26,447 bases of DNA from JBLIAZ01 sp047632015. GTDB taxonomy: Bacteria; Bacteroidota; Bacteroidia; Flavobacteriales_C; GCA-002722245. The stretch is from the NCBI GenBank assembly GCA_047632015.1, contig JBLIBC010000004.1:1-26447 (forward strand), in the 5' to 3' direction. The notes under the pieces were generated by a model. That model was not told the DNA's origin. It was given only the letters and a program-made list of their open reading frames with translations, and ran no database searches. A program made the translations under genes and the position numbers. Of this stretch, positions 1-7,884 are shown one piece after another (position 1 is the first letter of the stretch; every line of letters begins with the position of its first letter).

Positions 1-1263
1 CTTATCCATGTCTATCCAATGAAGAATATATCTATTGTACTGATAAGTTTGAATCAAATTTAATGGTACCGTGAATAATGATAAGCCAATAATCAAAAAT
101 CTAAACAATTTCGAAACCCCATTTAGCATTACAGCAAACGGAATTAAGAACAGTACGTAGTAATCAACGTAAGCTCTTAATCCAAAACTACATCCATAGT
201 ACCAGGACCACCATGAGGAAAGAAAATAAGTTAGTAATACAAAAAAGCCAAACCAAGTTAACAGCAAAAAATGATGTTTTTTGTACGCATACCAACCCAT
301 GCTTAATGCGGCTATTAACATGATAGGAGTATATATAAAAAACCCTTTCCTATAGCTGAATAGGACATCGATAAAATGTGGATTCAAGAAATCAAAAGTT
401 TCGCCTTGATAAGAATAAATGAACAAATGACCTGTTTGTAAATACCAAAGCAACGATTGAATTGACAGCACTCCAAAAAACAAAAACACACTTAGTGCTA
501 GGCTTCTTAAGTTTCCGAAAAGTGATTTTAATAAATCAATAAAGTTATTTCTTGAACCAGCTAAGAAGGGTACAAACAAAACAACTAGTATGTTTGGTTG
601 TCGCAAGATAAAAATTAGACCTAAAAAAAATGAAGCGACGGCAAGTTGGAGCATGCTTTTATCACGCATGTACAGTTTCATGTAGTAAATGAAAACTGTA
701 ATTGCAAAAAGAGAATAAACATGACTAAAAGCAGCATCGTAATTGACGTAATGAGTGACGGAGGTGCCCATGACAAGTATAAATTGACAAAAAACAATTA
801 CGTGTGTTTTAACGTCATATAAAGTAAGAATCTTTTTCAAAAACAAGAGGACAAAAAACAAATAGAAAATTGCTGCATGAAAAACTGTCCTTTGAAATGG
901 GCGTTGATATCCATCAAGCATATCTCCTGAGCGTTCCGAAGAGAGATAAGTGTACACAAAGAAAGGTAGTTGGAGTAACGCAGTACCACATGGGTATTTA
1001 TTAACCTTGTAACCATCATATTCCACATATACTCCAGTTGAGTCAATCCTATTATTCTTTATAGAGGTTTTATTTACTGGATCACCTTTTCGATAAAGAT
1101 CATGATGAATTAATATCGACGGTAAATATTCATAATAACCTATTCCGTCAGCATTTATGGTTTCCTCTGCATTCCCAACATAATTGTTTAGCAAAAGTAT
1201 GAGTGCGAAAACTATTGCTACTTCATATATGATGTACTTAAAAAAAGACAACAGGATTTTCAT
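1..1263 (-). CDS. Polytopic membrane protein, GT-C glycosyltransferase-like, C-terminus cut by window edge
   Basis: The reading frame is open from the ATG at 1263 to the left edge (421 codons, no stop), so the 3' end lies outside the window. The protein starts with a hydrophobic segment (about residues 8-26). A polar first loop carries the motif NADGIGYYEYLPS (about 38-50, Asp39) and is followed by many hydrophobic helices with short charged loops. An acidic residue in the first outside loop of a many-helix protein is the usual arrangement in GT-C enzymes, which move sugars from polyprenyl-phosphate donors on the outer face of the membrane. A later stretch, SFGLRAYVDYY near the cut end, is seen in many Bacteroidota proteins of this kind. 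It diverges from the GT-C-like/GT2 pair to its right, so a role in surface glycan assembly is likely by context. Substrate is unknown; the GT-C call is by architecture. Confidence 0.75.
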   Translation of the reverse strand, partial: MKILLSFFKYIIYEVAIVFALILLLNNYVGNAEETINADGIGYYEYLPSILIHHDLYRKGDPVNKTSIKNNRIDSTGVYVEYDGYKVNKYPCGTALLQLPFFVYTYLSSERSGDMLDGYQRPFQRTVFHAAIFYLFFVLLFLKKILTLYDVKTHVIVFCQFILVMGTSVTHYVNYDAAFSHVYSLFAITVFIYYMKLYMRDKSMLQLAVASFFLGLIFILRQPNILVVLFVPFLAGSRNNFIDLLKSLFGNLRSLALSVFLFFGVLSIQSLLWYLQTGHLFIYSYQGETFDFLNPHFIDVLFSYRKGFFIYTPIMLIAALSMGWYAYKKHHFLLLTWFGFFVLLTYFLSSWWSWYYGCSFGLRAYVDYYVLFLIPFAVMLNGVSKLFRFLIIGLSLFTVPLNLIQTYQYNRYILHWIDMDK

Positions 1264-1537
1264 GGTAACAACTTTCAATAATGCATCAAAATAATAAGCA
1301 AGTTTAATGATTCATTTTTGCTAACTCCTCCCAAAATAAAATTTAGTGTAATATTTCTTCCAAGAAAGTTCTTTCCTAATTAATTGGCAATAGTAAAAGA
1401 AATCAAAACTTCACATATTGAGATCATTGTTTTAAACTGAACACTTACAAGTAATAACATCCCTTATGATTTCACTACTGATATTTTTCAAAAAATAAAT
1501 AGTGTTTGTATATTTGGAAATATAAATTAAGAAGTAA
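1264..1537. other. Divergent intergenic region between two membrane glycosyltransferase-like genes
   Basis: This 274-base gap separates the left minus-strand gene from the plus-strand GT-C-like gene. It is AT-rich and has no credible ORF or RNA gene. The only recognisable signal is a TAnnTTTG-type box at 1509-1516 facing right. No good box was found for the minus-strand gene. Confidence 0.5.
1509..1516 (+). promoter_or_regulatory. Candidate Bacteroidota -7 promoter box (TATATTTG)
   Basis: TATATTTG fits the TAnnTTTG consensus of the Bacteroidota housekeeping sigma factor. It lies 21 bases before the ATG at 1538, which would give a leader of about 14 bases. No clear TTTG -33 element is seen at the expected 17-23 base spacing, so this is a partial match. 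Confidence 0.4.
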
Positions 1538-3358
1538 ATGAAGTCTTTATTAAAAAATGAATATTTATTTTTTTTTACTGGACTGTTCCTTGGGCTTTAT
1601 TTTATTGTTCTCCCAGTAGTAGGTTTTTCCTTCAGTCACTATCCTGGTGATTTAGGAGATGGGCGTTTAAATTTATACTTTTTAGAACATTCATATAAAT
1701 TCTTAACATTTCAATTGACAGAGTCCTATTGGGATGCTCCGTTTATGTACCCTGCTAAACAAATGCTCACTTATTCGGACAACCTGTTAGGCTCTACACC
1801 CATTTATGGCTTTTTCCGATTTGTGGGCATGGATATATTTCTATCCTACCAATGGTGGTTTGTAATGGTATCACTATTAAATTACTTAAGTGCTTATCTA
1901 TTCTTGAAGTATTTGACAAAAAATTATTATTCAGCTGTTCTTGGAGCAATGATTTTTGCTTTTTCACTTGCACTTGTTTCGCAACTAGCACATGCCCAAA
2001 TGTTTCCTCGGTTTGGAATTCCATTGGCATTTTTAATGGCCCTCAAGTTTCATAAGTCATTGAGTTCAAAACATTTTTTTTGGACAGTATTCTTTGTTGT
2101 TTACCAAATTTATTGTGGTATTTACTTGGGCTTTTTACTCATAGTACCTTTAATGATATACCTGACGTACATAGCGATAGATCAATTTAAAATACTGAAA
2201 GAACAAATCAAGTCAAGAAGCTGGCTAAAACAAATAGCATTTGGATTAATAGTTAACGTATCACTTTTAGCATGGTTAATAATTCCATACTTAAAACATT
2301 CAAAAAATAATGGTAAAGAACCTTACGATGGAGTACTTGAAACATTACCAACATTACAATCTTACTTTATGACAGGCAACAGTACTCCTTTATGGAGCTA
2401 TTTGTCATCGGTAGGAAGTACTGTTCAAAACCGATGGGAATTTGAAATTTTCCCTGGTGGAATTGCTATGCTTAGTGTCATGATTTGCTTCGTAGTTATT
2501 GGATATAAAAAATGGTCAAAAAAACATGTAAGCTCTGCAATGACTGGTTTGTTTATATGTGGTGTTTGCACCTTTCTTTTATTCTTAAAAATTGGTGATA
2601 AATCCTTGTATTTCTTTGTTTATTCCCTTCCTGGTTACTCCGCAATGAGATCCATGGCTAGAATAATCAATGTAGAACTATTGTTTTTTGCTATTGGAGC
2701 GTCCTACGTTTTTTCCCTGCTTTTTAACAAGCACAGCATTAAAAACTCCTTCTTGTTTTTAATTTTTGCTTGTGTACTTACACTGGATAATTATTCCACT
2801 TTAGAAAATGTTTCCAGACATGAAAAACAGGAAGCGCAAGATTTACTAATTCCTATGCAAAAAACAATGAATAATCTACCCGAAGGTTCTGTTGTTACAT
2901 ATGAACCTGAAATGACACAATACCCATCATATGTTTATCAAATAAGTGCAATGCTTGCTTCACAGGAAAACAACATAAAAGTAATTAATGGGTATTCGGG
3001 TAATAGTCCAGCAGGATATAACGAATTTTGGCACAAGGTAAATCACACTTCAAGGAATTATTGGCTGTCGTTTAACGAAGTGAAATTTGATAGCTTATAT
3101 GTGTTAAATGTGCCTACTTCTGCTCAAGTTTATTCACGTGAAGAAATCATAAAGAGCGCGGACGATCAAACTGAAACAAACTTTGAAATACAAGTGGCAG
3201 AAATGATTAAAACTATTAGCTTTGATTCACTATGGATTGCTCAAATTAGGAAAAAAGGAGATACAAAAGGAATTTCCCTTGATTCTGCTTTATATGAAGA
3301 TGCGGTGTGGTTGATCAATAATATTGAGAGTAAGAGAAAAATAAAACAAGCCAAGTGA
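1538..3358 (+). CDS. GT-C-like integral membrane glycosyltransferase (606 aa)
   Basis: The protein has an N-terminal transmembrane helix (about 9-30) and then an extracytoplasmic loop with HYPGDLGDGRLN (34-45; Asp38 and Asp41). About ten further hydrophobic helices follow up to about residue 425, then a soluble C-terminal domain of roughly 180 residues. The early acidic loop, many helices and C-terminal soluble domain match the layout of GT-C transferases that use polyprenyl-phosphate-linked sugars. The gene is followed after 59 bases by a GT2 gene resembling dolichyl-phosphate mannose synthase. A likely model is that the GT2 enzyme makes the lipid-linked sugar and this protein transfers it outside the membrane. 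Acceptor and sugar are not visible from sequence. The ATG is preceded by a TAnnTTTG-like box, which supports this start. Confidence 0.75.
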   Translation: MKSLLKNEYLFFFTGLFLGLYFIVLPVVGFSFSHYPGDLGDGRLNLYFLEHSYKFLTFQLTESYWDAPFMYPAKQMLTYSDNLLGSTPIYGFFRFVGMDIFLSYQWWFVMVSLLNYLSAYLFLKYLTKNYYSAVLGAMIFAFSLALVSQLAHAQMFPRFGIPLAFLMALKFHKSLSSKHFFWTVFFVVYQIYCGIYLGFLLIVPLMIYLTYIAIDQFKILKEQIKSRSWLKQIAFGLIVNVSLLAWLIIPYLKHSKNNGKEPYDGVLETLPTLQSYFMTGNSTPLWSYLSSVGSTVQNRWEFEIFPGGIAMLSVMICFVVIGYKKWSKKHVSSAMTGLFICGVCTFLLFLKIGDKSLYFFVYSLPGYSAMRSMARIINVELLFFAIGASYVFSLLFNKHSIKNSFLFLIFACVLTLDNYSTLENVSRHEKQEAQDLLIPMQKTMNNLPEGSVVTYEPEMTQYPSYVYQISAMLASQENNIKVINGYSGNSPAGYNEFWHKVNHTSRNYWLSFNEVKFDSLYVLNVPTSAQVYSREEIIKSADDQTETNFEIQVAEMIKTISFDSLWIAQIRKKGDTKGISLDSALYEDAVWLINNIESKRKIKQAK

Positions 3359-3379
3359 TTAATACTTTAATGCTGTGCT

Positions 3380-3415
3380 AAAATAGCCAGTATTGAGGAC
3401 TGAAAATAGCCAGTA
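3380..3415 (+). repeat. Two 13-base direct repeats before the GT2 gene
   Basis: AAAATAGCCAGTA occurs at 3380-3392 and again at 3403-3415, with 10 bases between them. The second copy ends two bases before the GT2 start codon at 3418. The pair could be a small local duplication or a binding site for RNA or protein near the start of translation. No function is known. Confidence 0.7.
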
Positions 3416-3417
3416 AA

Positions 3418-4137
3418 ATGAAAACTTTATCAATTATAATACCTGCATACAACGAAGAGAAAACCATCCATTTAATTTTGGATAAGGTACGTGATGTGGA
3501 ATTATTAAATTCCATTCAAAAGGAATTGATTATCGTGAATGATTGTTCAAAAGACAACACCAAGGATGCTGTAAAAACCTACAAGGATAAAAACCCTGAT
3601 TTAAACATCAAATATTTTGATCAGGATAAAAACATGGGAAAAGGAGCTGCTTTACATCGCGGAATTAAAGAAGCGACTGGAGATGCGGTAATCATTCAAG
3701 ATGCCGATTTAGAATACGACCCTAGTGAATACAATAGGCTATTAAAACCAATGTTAGACGGGTTTGCTGATGTGGTTTATGGCTCAAGATTCATGGGGAG
3801 TAACCCACACAGAATTTTGTTTTTTTGGCACACGATAGGAAATAGGTTTCTTACATCCTTATCCAACATGTTTTCCAACATGAATTTAACGGATATGGAA
3901 ACTTGTTATAAGTTGTTTAAATCGGAACACATTAAATCCTTAAAACTGAACGAAAACAGATTTGGGTTTGAACCTGAAGTGACTGCTAAAATATCTAGAA
4001 TTCCAAAAATCAGAATTTATGAAGTAGGAATTTCATATTATGGGAGAACCTATGAAGACGGTAAAAAAATTGGTGCTATGGATGGGTTTCGAGCTATTTA
4101 CTGTATTTTAAAGTATGGAGCTCTAAAGATAAAATAA
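3418..4137 (+). CDS. Glycosyltransferase family 2, polyprenyl-phosphate mannose/glucose synthase-like (239 aa)
   Basis: This is a compact GT-A fold enzyme. The nucleotide-sugar-binding start is SIIIPAYNEEKTI (5-17), followed by IIVNDCSKDNT (38-48, with Asp42). The metal-binding DxD motif is QDADLEYDP (94-102; Asp95, Asp97), and GSRFMG follows further on. The order and spacing match DPM1-like family 2 enzymes, which transfer a sugar from a nucleotide donor to a polyprenyl phosphate on the cytoplasmic face. It has no C-terminal membrane helices or GtrA domain, so it is probably soluble or peripheral. It lies 59 bases downstream of the GT-C-like gene on the same strand, consistent with a donor-maker/transferase pair. 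Which sugar is used cannot be told. Confidence 0.88.
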   Translation: MKTLSIIIPAYNEEKTIHLILDKVRDVELLNSIQKELIIVNDCSKDNTKDAVKTYKDKNPDLNIKYFDQDKNMGKGAALHRGIKEATGDAVIIQDADLEYDPSEYNRLLKPMLDGFADVVYGSRFMGSNPHRILFFWHTIGNRFLTSLSNMFSNMNLTDMETCYKLFKSEHIKSLKLNENRFGFEPEVTAKISRIPKIRIYEVGISYYGRTYEDGKKIGAMDGFRAIYCILKYGALKIK

Positions 4138-4243
4138 GGTCATCCACGTTGCTTATTTGGCAATACAATATCTAAATTGATCACCTATTCAGCTACAATA
4201 GATTGACCTCTCACTTAATTTCAATTAAAATTTTCAAGTGAAA

Positions 4244-6145
4244 TCAATAAGCTCTTGCGTCATTTTTTTCCACGTAATTGATAAAAGATAAGTTTACTAC
4301 CCTGTTACCTCCATACGTTGGATAATCACCTGTGAAATACCAATCACCTGTATGTTCTGGACATGCTTTATGAAGCATCTCAATGCTTTGATAAATGATA
4401 TCTACTTCAGCATTTAAATCCTCAGGAGTTAATAATTCTGAAATCTTCTTTGATATTTCTTCGGCGGTATGAGGTGCATAAATGTCTTTCACATAATTGA
4501 CCACCTTTTCCTTAGGAATACCAACTTGATCTTTGCATTTTTTATATACTTCATTCACTACGTTTGACATCCCTTTGTCATTCAACAGTTCAACAGCTGC
4601 CTGAAATGCAATAAAATCACCAAGCCTTGCCATGTCTATTCCATAACAATCTGGATACCTTATTTGAGGCGCAGAGGATACAATCACTATTTTTTTAGGC
4701 CCTAACCTGTCCATAATTCTAAGAATACTTTTTTTCAAAGTAGTTCCTCTTACAATTGAATCATCAATTAAAACCAAATTATCTTGACCTCTTTCCACAA
4801 CTCCATACACGGAATCATATACATGAGCTACTAAATCATCCCGTCCACTATCCTGTGAAATAAACGTCCTTAGTTTAGCATCTTTAATTGGTATTTTTTC
4901 AGCTCTTATTTCCGTTTTAAAAATAGCATCAATTTTTTCTTCGCTCAACTCATTCCCTAAAGCCAGAATAGCCTCCTTTTGGCTTTTATGTAGTTCCGTG
5001 TTTAATCCCGCAATCATCCCGTAATATGATGATTCAGCAGTGTTAGGGATATACGAAAAGACAGTGTTATCATATTCGAAATTTACCGACTTCAATATAC
5101 CGGGAACTAAATACTTCCCTAGTTTTTTCCTCTCTTTATAAATATCAGCATCTCCACCTCTTGAGAAATAAATTCTTTCAAACGAACATTCTTTTCTTTC
5201 TCGCGGTGTTCTAACTTTCTCCACTGCGTAACTACCATCCTTTTTAATGATCATAGCATGTCCAGGATCTAAACTATTTACTTGATCACTTTTGATGTTA
5301 AAAGCTGTTTGCAAAGCTGGTCGTTCACTAGCAACAACTACAAACTCATCATCAGCATACCAAAATGCGGGTCTGATTCCATTAGGATCACGTAATGCAA
5401 AAGCATCACCATGTCCAAGCATACCACACATCACGTAACCTCCGTCAAAATCACTAGACGCCCTATCAAGTACTTTTCTTACATCTATGTTGTCTGCAAT
5501 TTTATCAGATATTTTAGCGTTGTCAACTCCTTGTTTTTTGTACTCTTCAAACAAATCTTGGTTTTCCAAATCCATGAAATGACCAATTTTTTCCATTACA
5601 GTAACAGTGTCGGATTTTTCCTTTGGATGCTGACCAATTGACAAAAGCAAATTAAATAATTCCTCTACGTTGGTTAAGTTAAAGTTACCAGCTAGTACTA
5701 AATTTCTTGTTTTCCAGTTATTTTGACGCAAAAACGGATGACAATGTTCCACTGAATTTCCACCAAATGTTCCGTAACGTAAATGACCTAATAGCACTTC
5801 ACCAGTGAAACTGATATTCTCCTTCATCCATTGAGCATCTTTTAACTTTTCAGGATCCTCCTTCTCTAGTTCCTTAAACTTGCTGTTAATCTTTGCGAAG
5901 ACATCCTTAATAGGTTGATTACTGTTACTTCTGTACCTTGATATGTACCTTTTTCCAGGTTCCATATCTAGCTTAACAGTAGCAACTCCAGCACCATCTT
6001 GCCCTCTGTTATGCTGCTTTTCCATAAGTAAATACAGTTTTTGCAAACCGTATAAACTGGTGCCGTATTTCTCTTGATAGTACTCGAGGGGCTTCCTCAT
6101 TCTAATCAGTACAACACCGCATTCATGCTTTATTGGATCACTCAT
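4244..6145 (-). CDS. purF: Amidophosphoribosyltransferase, long PurF-like form (633 aa)
   Basis: PurF catalyses the first step of purine synthesis, converting PRPP and glutamine to phosphoribosylamine. The N-terminal class II glutaminase domain has a candidate nucleophile at Cys9 (HECGVVLI), so an eight-residue propeptide must be removed to expose it. QHNRGQDGAG, GHLRYGTFGG and RDPNGIRPA are the expected glutaminase motifs. The phosphoribosyltransferase domain carries the PRPP loop LVLIDDSIVRGTT at 457-469. The protein is about 130 residues longer than E. coli PurF (about 505), with an N-terminal insert (about 17-30), an acidic/lysine-rich insert near 75-110, and a C-terminal extension. Long forms like this are seen in Bacteroidota, often beside a standard PurF, so this may be a paralogue rather than the main enzyme. 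No other pur gene is adjacent. A TAnnTTTG box lies upstream at 6182-6189. Confidence 0.85.
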   Translation of the reverse strand: MSDPIKHECGVVLIRMRKPLEYYQEKYGTSLYGLQKLYLLMEKQHNRGQDGAGVATVKLDMEPGKRYISRYRSNSNQPIKDVFAKINSKFKELEKEDPEKLKDAQWMKENISFTGEVLLGHLRYGTFGGNSVEHCHPFLRQNNWKTRNLVLAGNFNLTNVEELFNLLLSIGQHPKEKSDTVTVMEKIGHFMDLENQDLFEEYKKQGVDNAKISDKIADNIDVRKVLDRASSDFDGGYVMCGMLGHGDAFALRDPNGIRPAFWYADDEFVVVASERPALQTAFNIKSDQVNSLDPGHAMIIKKDGSYAVEKVRTPRERKECSFERIYFSRGGDADIYKERKKLGKYLVPGILKSVNFEYDNTVFSYIPNTAESSYYGMIAGLNTELHKSQKEAILALGNELSEEKIDAIFKTEIRAEKIPIKDAKLRTFISQDSGRDDLVAHVYDSVYGVVERGQDNLVLIDDSIVRGTTLKKSILRIMDRLGPKKIVIVSSAPQIRYPDCYGIDMARLGDFIAFQAAVELLNDKGMSNVVNEVYKKCKDQVGIPKEKVVNYVKDIYAPHTAEEISKKISELLTPEDLNAEVDIIYQSIEMLHKACPEHTGDWYFTGDYPTYGGNRVVNLSFINYVEKNDARAY

Positions 6146-6181
6146 AATTCAGGGCAAATTTTAAGTATTGGTTCGTTGACG

Positions 6182-6189
6182 CAAAGTTA
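6182..6189 (-). promoter_or_regulatory. Candidate -7 promoter box (TAACTTTG) for the PurF-like gene
   Basis: Read on the minus strand the bases are TAACTTTG, a TAnnTTTG match, 36 bases before the ATG at 6145. A TTTG is present upstream but at too short a spacing (12 bases), so the -33 element is weak. The call rests on the -7 box and its position in the 123-base divergent gap. Confidence 0.45.
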
Positions 6190-6268
6190 TCGTAAAAGAA
6201 ACAAATAGAACTGAATAATTACCAAAAGGTCTAAAAGTTTTTCAATTTCTTGATAACTTTATATTCCC

Positions 6269-7234
6269 ATGTACGACAAGCTAATAAAAGCCATTTTTAA
6301 GATAAAAAACACCAATGATTTTGAACTGCTTGCTTTGGAGGTTTATCGATATCAATACAAAGAAAATAATGTCTACAGGGAGTTTTGCCAACTTATATTG
6401 AAAACTCCTGACCAGGTCAAAAAACTACTTGACATTCCTTTTTTACCCATTGCTTTTTTTAAAACTCAACAGGTGATCTGTGGCAACAAGGAGATATTAA
6501 AAAGTTTTAGCAGCAGCGGAACTATGAGTCACAGTACAAGTAAACATCATTTAACTGACTTGTCCATCTACAAAACTAGTTTTTCAAAAGGATTCAAAAT
6601 GTTTTTTCCTAATTATGAAAAAGTAAGCATTATTGCTCTACTCCCTTCCTACATGGAAAGAGATGATTCTTCGCTGGTGTATATGGTTAATGATTTAATT
6701 AAAAACAGCAATGGAATTAAAAGCGGTTTTTATAAGAAGCTAAATAGTGAAACGCTCGATTACTTAACAAATGACCCTGCACCAAAAATTTTGATTGGCG
6801 TTTCTTTTGCGCTATTAGAATTGGCCGAAAGTAAGATTCAATTAAAAAACACAAAAGTGATTGAAACAGGTGGGATGAAAGGAATGCGAAAAGAGCTAAT
6901 TCGTCAAGAGTTACATGAGACATTACAAAAAGGGCTGGATATATCGAAAATACATTCTGAATATGGAATGACTGAATTGTTGTCTCAAGCCTATTTAACT
7001 GATGAAAATTTCCAATGCCCACCTTGGATGAAAACATTGGCTCGAGACGTAACTGATCCTATGTCAGTTTCAACAATTGGAAAAGGAGCTATTAATGTAA
7101 TTGATCTCGCTAATCTTAACTCATGTAGTTTTATAGGTACAGATGACTTGGGTGAAATATTTCCTGACGGAACTTTTGATGTGAAAGGTCGCCTCGATCA
7201 CAGCCTAGCAAGAGGGTGTAACCTGCTAGTATAA
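6269..7234 (+). CDS. LuxE/PaaK-like acyl-adenylating enzyme (321 aa)
   Basis: The sequence fits the LuxE acyl-protein synthetase family (ANL superfamily). It has the nucleotide-binding loop FSSSGTMSHSTS (80-91), an aromatic-rich HSEYGMTELLSQAY segment (the A5-like motif), GTDDLGEI, and the ending VKGRLDHSLARGCNLL. Family members activate a carboxylic acid with ATP and hand it to a protein or other thiol acceptor. In luminous bacteria LuxE works with LuxC and LuxD, but neither is here, so the substrate is unknown. Such stand-alone LuxE-like genes of about 320 residues are common in Bacteroidota and may feed lipid or surface-glycan modification. The mobile C-terminal lid domain of full ANL enzymes is missing, as is normal for this family. 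It diverges from the PurF-like gene and converges with the degenerate receiver gene, 8 bases apart. Confidence 0.82.
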   Translation: MYDKLIKAIFKIKNTNDFELLALEVYRYQYKENNVYREFCQLILKTPDQVKKLLDIPFLPIAFFKTQQVICGNKEILKSFSSSGTMSHSTSKHHLTDLSIYKTSFSKGFKMFFPNYEKVSIIALLPSYMERDDSSLVYMVNDLIKNSNGIKSGFYKKLNSETLDYLTNDPAPKILIGVSFALLELAESKIQLKNTKVIETGGMKGMRKELIRQELHETLQKGLDISKIHSEYGMTELLSQAYLTDENFQCPPWMKTLARDVTDPMSVSTIGKGAINVIDLANLNSCSFIGTDDLGEIFPDGTFDVKGRLDHSLARGCNLLV

Positions 7235-7242
7235 ACAACCGG

Positions 7243-7647
7243 CTATTTTCCTACAAGATTTCCTCCTTTAACGAAACTGCTACTCGTTTGATCATTTACC
7301 AAGGCGCTTTTCAGGCATTCATCATCTGTTTCCATCACAAAAACATAAGAATGAGCGACTAAAAACCTTTCCTTAAGCACATCTGACAGTTCAGCAGTAA
7401 AAATAAATATGTCACATTCAGCTACTAACTGTATTTCATTTGCAACACCTAATCCTTCGCCTTCTAAGGTTAAATTAGGGTTAATGAATACGACATCAGG
7501 TGTTTGATCTTTAATTAATAACATGGATGTCACATAGTCAGTTGCTATACCAATACTTTCTGCTCCAGAATCTTTCAACATTTTCTCCATCCTCATTGCT
7601 TTGATGAGGTTTTTTTCAACTATTAAAAATTTTCTATTGTTTGACAT
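7243..7647 (-). CDS. Stand-alone degenerate response-regulator receiver (134 aa)
   Basis: The protein is one receiver (CheY-like) domain with no output domain. The pattern FLIVEKN (7-13), PDVVFINPNL (50-59), IFIFTAE (80-86) and YVFVMET (101-107) aligns with beta strands 1, 3, 4 and 5 of receivers. The phosphate-accepting aspartate is replaced by Asn56, the acidic pair is reduced to Glu11, and the conserved lysine after strand 5 is replaced by Met105/Glu106. Thr84 is kept. Phosphorylation is therefore unlikely, and it probably acts by binding a partner. It lies on the same strand as, and 237 bases downstream of, the PAS/sigma-54 activator gene, with a near-consensus sigma-54 promoter and two palindromes in the gap. 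That suggests it is a direct target of the activator. Confidence 0.78.
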   Translation of the reverse strand: MSNNRKFLIVEKNLIKAMRMEKMLKDSGAESIGIATDYVTSMLLIKDQTPDVVFINPNLTLEGEGLGVANEIQLVAECDIFIFTAELSDVLKERFLVAHSYVFVMETDDECLKSALVNDQTSSSFVKGGNLVGK

Positions 7648-7727
7648 GTGATTGTTTGCGGTTATTATGCGTTTATAAAAATTCTATTTTAGTCAAAATG
7701 TAAATAGTCAGTGTCAGTTATTTAAAG

Positions 7728-7742
7728 ACAACCTGTGTGCCA
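7728..7742 (-). promoter_or_regulatory. Candidate sigma-54 (-24/-12) promoter for the degenerate receiver gene
   Basis: Read on the minus strand, TGGCAC (7742-7737) is followed by five bases (ACAGG) and TTGT (7731-7728). The sigma-54 consensus is TGGCAC-N5-TTGC, so nine of ten defined positions match and the GG-to-G(C) spacing of 10 is exact; the -12 C is a T. The predicted start is near 7716, giving a leader of about 69 bases to the ATG at 7647. A gene for a sigma-54 activator lies immediately upstream, and palindromes at 7813-7840 and 7858-7873 are at enhancer distance. No equally good match was found in the other intergenic gaps by eye. Confidence 0.6.
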
Positions 7743-7812
7743 AACCACACACACATATATATATCATTGTTTTTCAAGTACTTAATTTTACACTATTAAT
7801 ATTTGGAGTGGC

Positions 7813-7840
7813 AATACTACACGGTATACCGTGTAGTATT
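7813..7840. promoter_or_regulatory. Perfect 28-base palindrome, candidate activator binding site (site 1)
   Basis: The half-site AATACTACACGGTA (7813-7826) is followed directly by its exact reverse complement (7827-7840), with no loop. The core ACGGTATACCGT resembles the three other sites at 7858, 10548 and 11041. No T-tract follows on either strand, which argues against a terminator. The centre is about 110 bases upstream of the predicted sigma-54 start, a normal enhancer distance. Binding by the adjacent PAS/AAA+ regulator is an inference. Confidence 0.7.
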
Positions 7841-7857
7841 TGTTTGGTTTTTAAAAG

Positions 7858-7873
7858 CCACGGTATTCCGTCT
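7858..7873. promoter_or_regulatory. Palindromic motif copy (site 2)
   Basis: CCACGGTATTCCGTCT contains the inverted halves ACGG and CCGT around TATT. It matches the consensus CCACGGTATTCCGTGG at 14 of 16 positions. It lies between the 28-base palindrome and the stop of the activator gene at 7885, with its centre 39 bases from that of site 1 and about 150 bases upstream of the predicted sigma-54 start. Confidence 0.6.
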
Positions 7874-7884
7874 CAAAAAAGAAC

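Noticed and set aside
4211..4241. Hairpin between the GT2 and PurF-like genes as a terminator
   Set aside because: The arms TCACTT/AAGTGA are short, the inner stem is AT-only with a bulge, and no T-run follows.
7751..7763. Alternating AT/CA stretch as a functional repeat
   Set aside because: It is a short low-complexity run; variable-length behaviour cannot be supported from one sequence.
7813..7840. 28-base palindrome as a transcription terminator for the activator gene
   Set aside because: It has no loop and no T-run on either strand, and sister copies occur upstream of genes, so a binding site is more likely.
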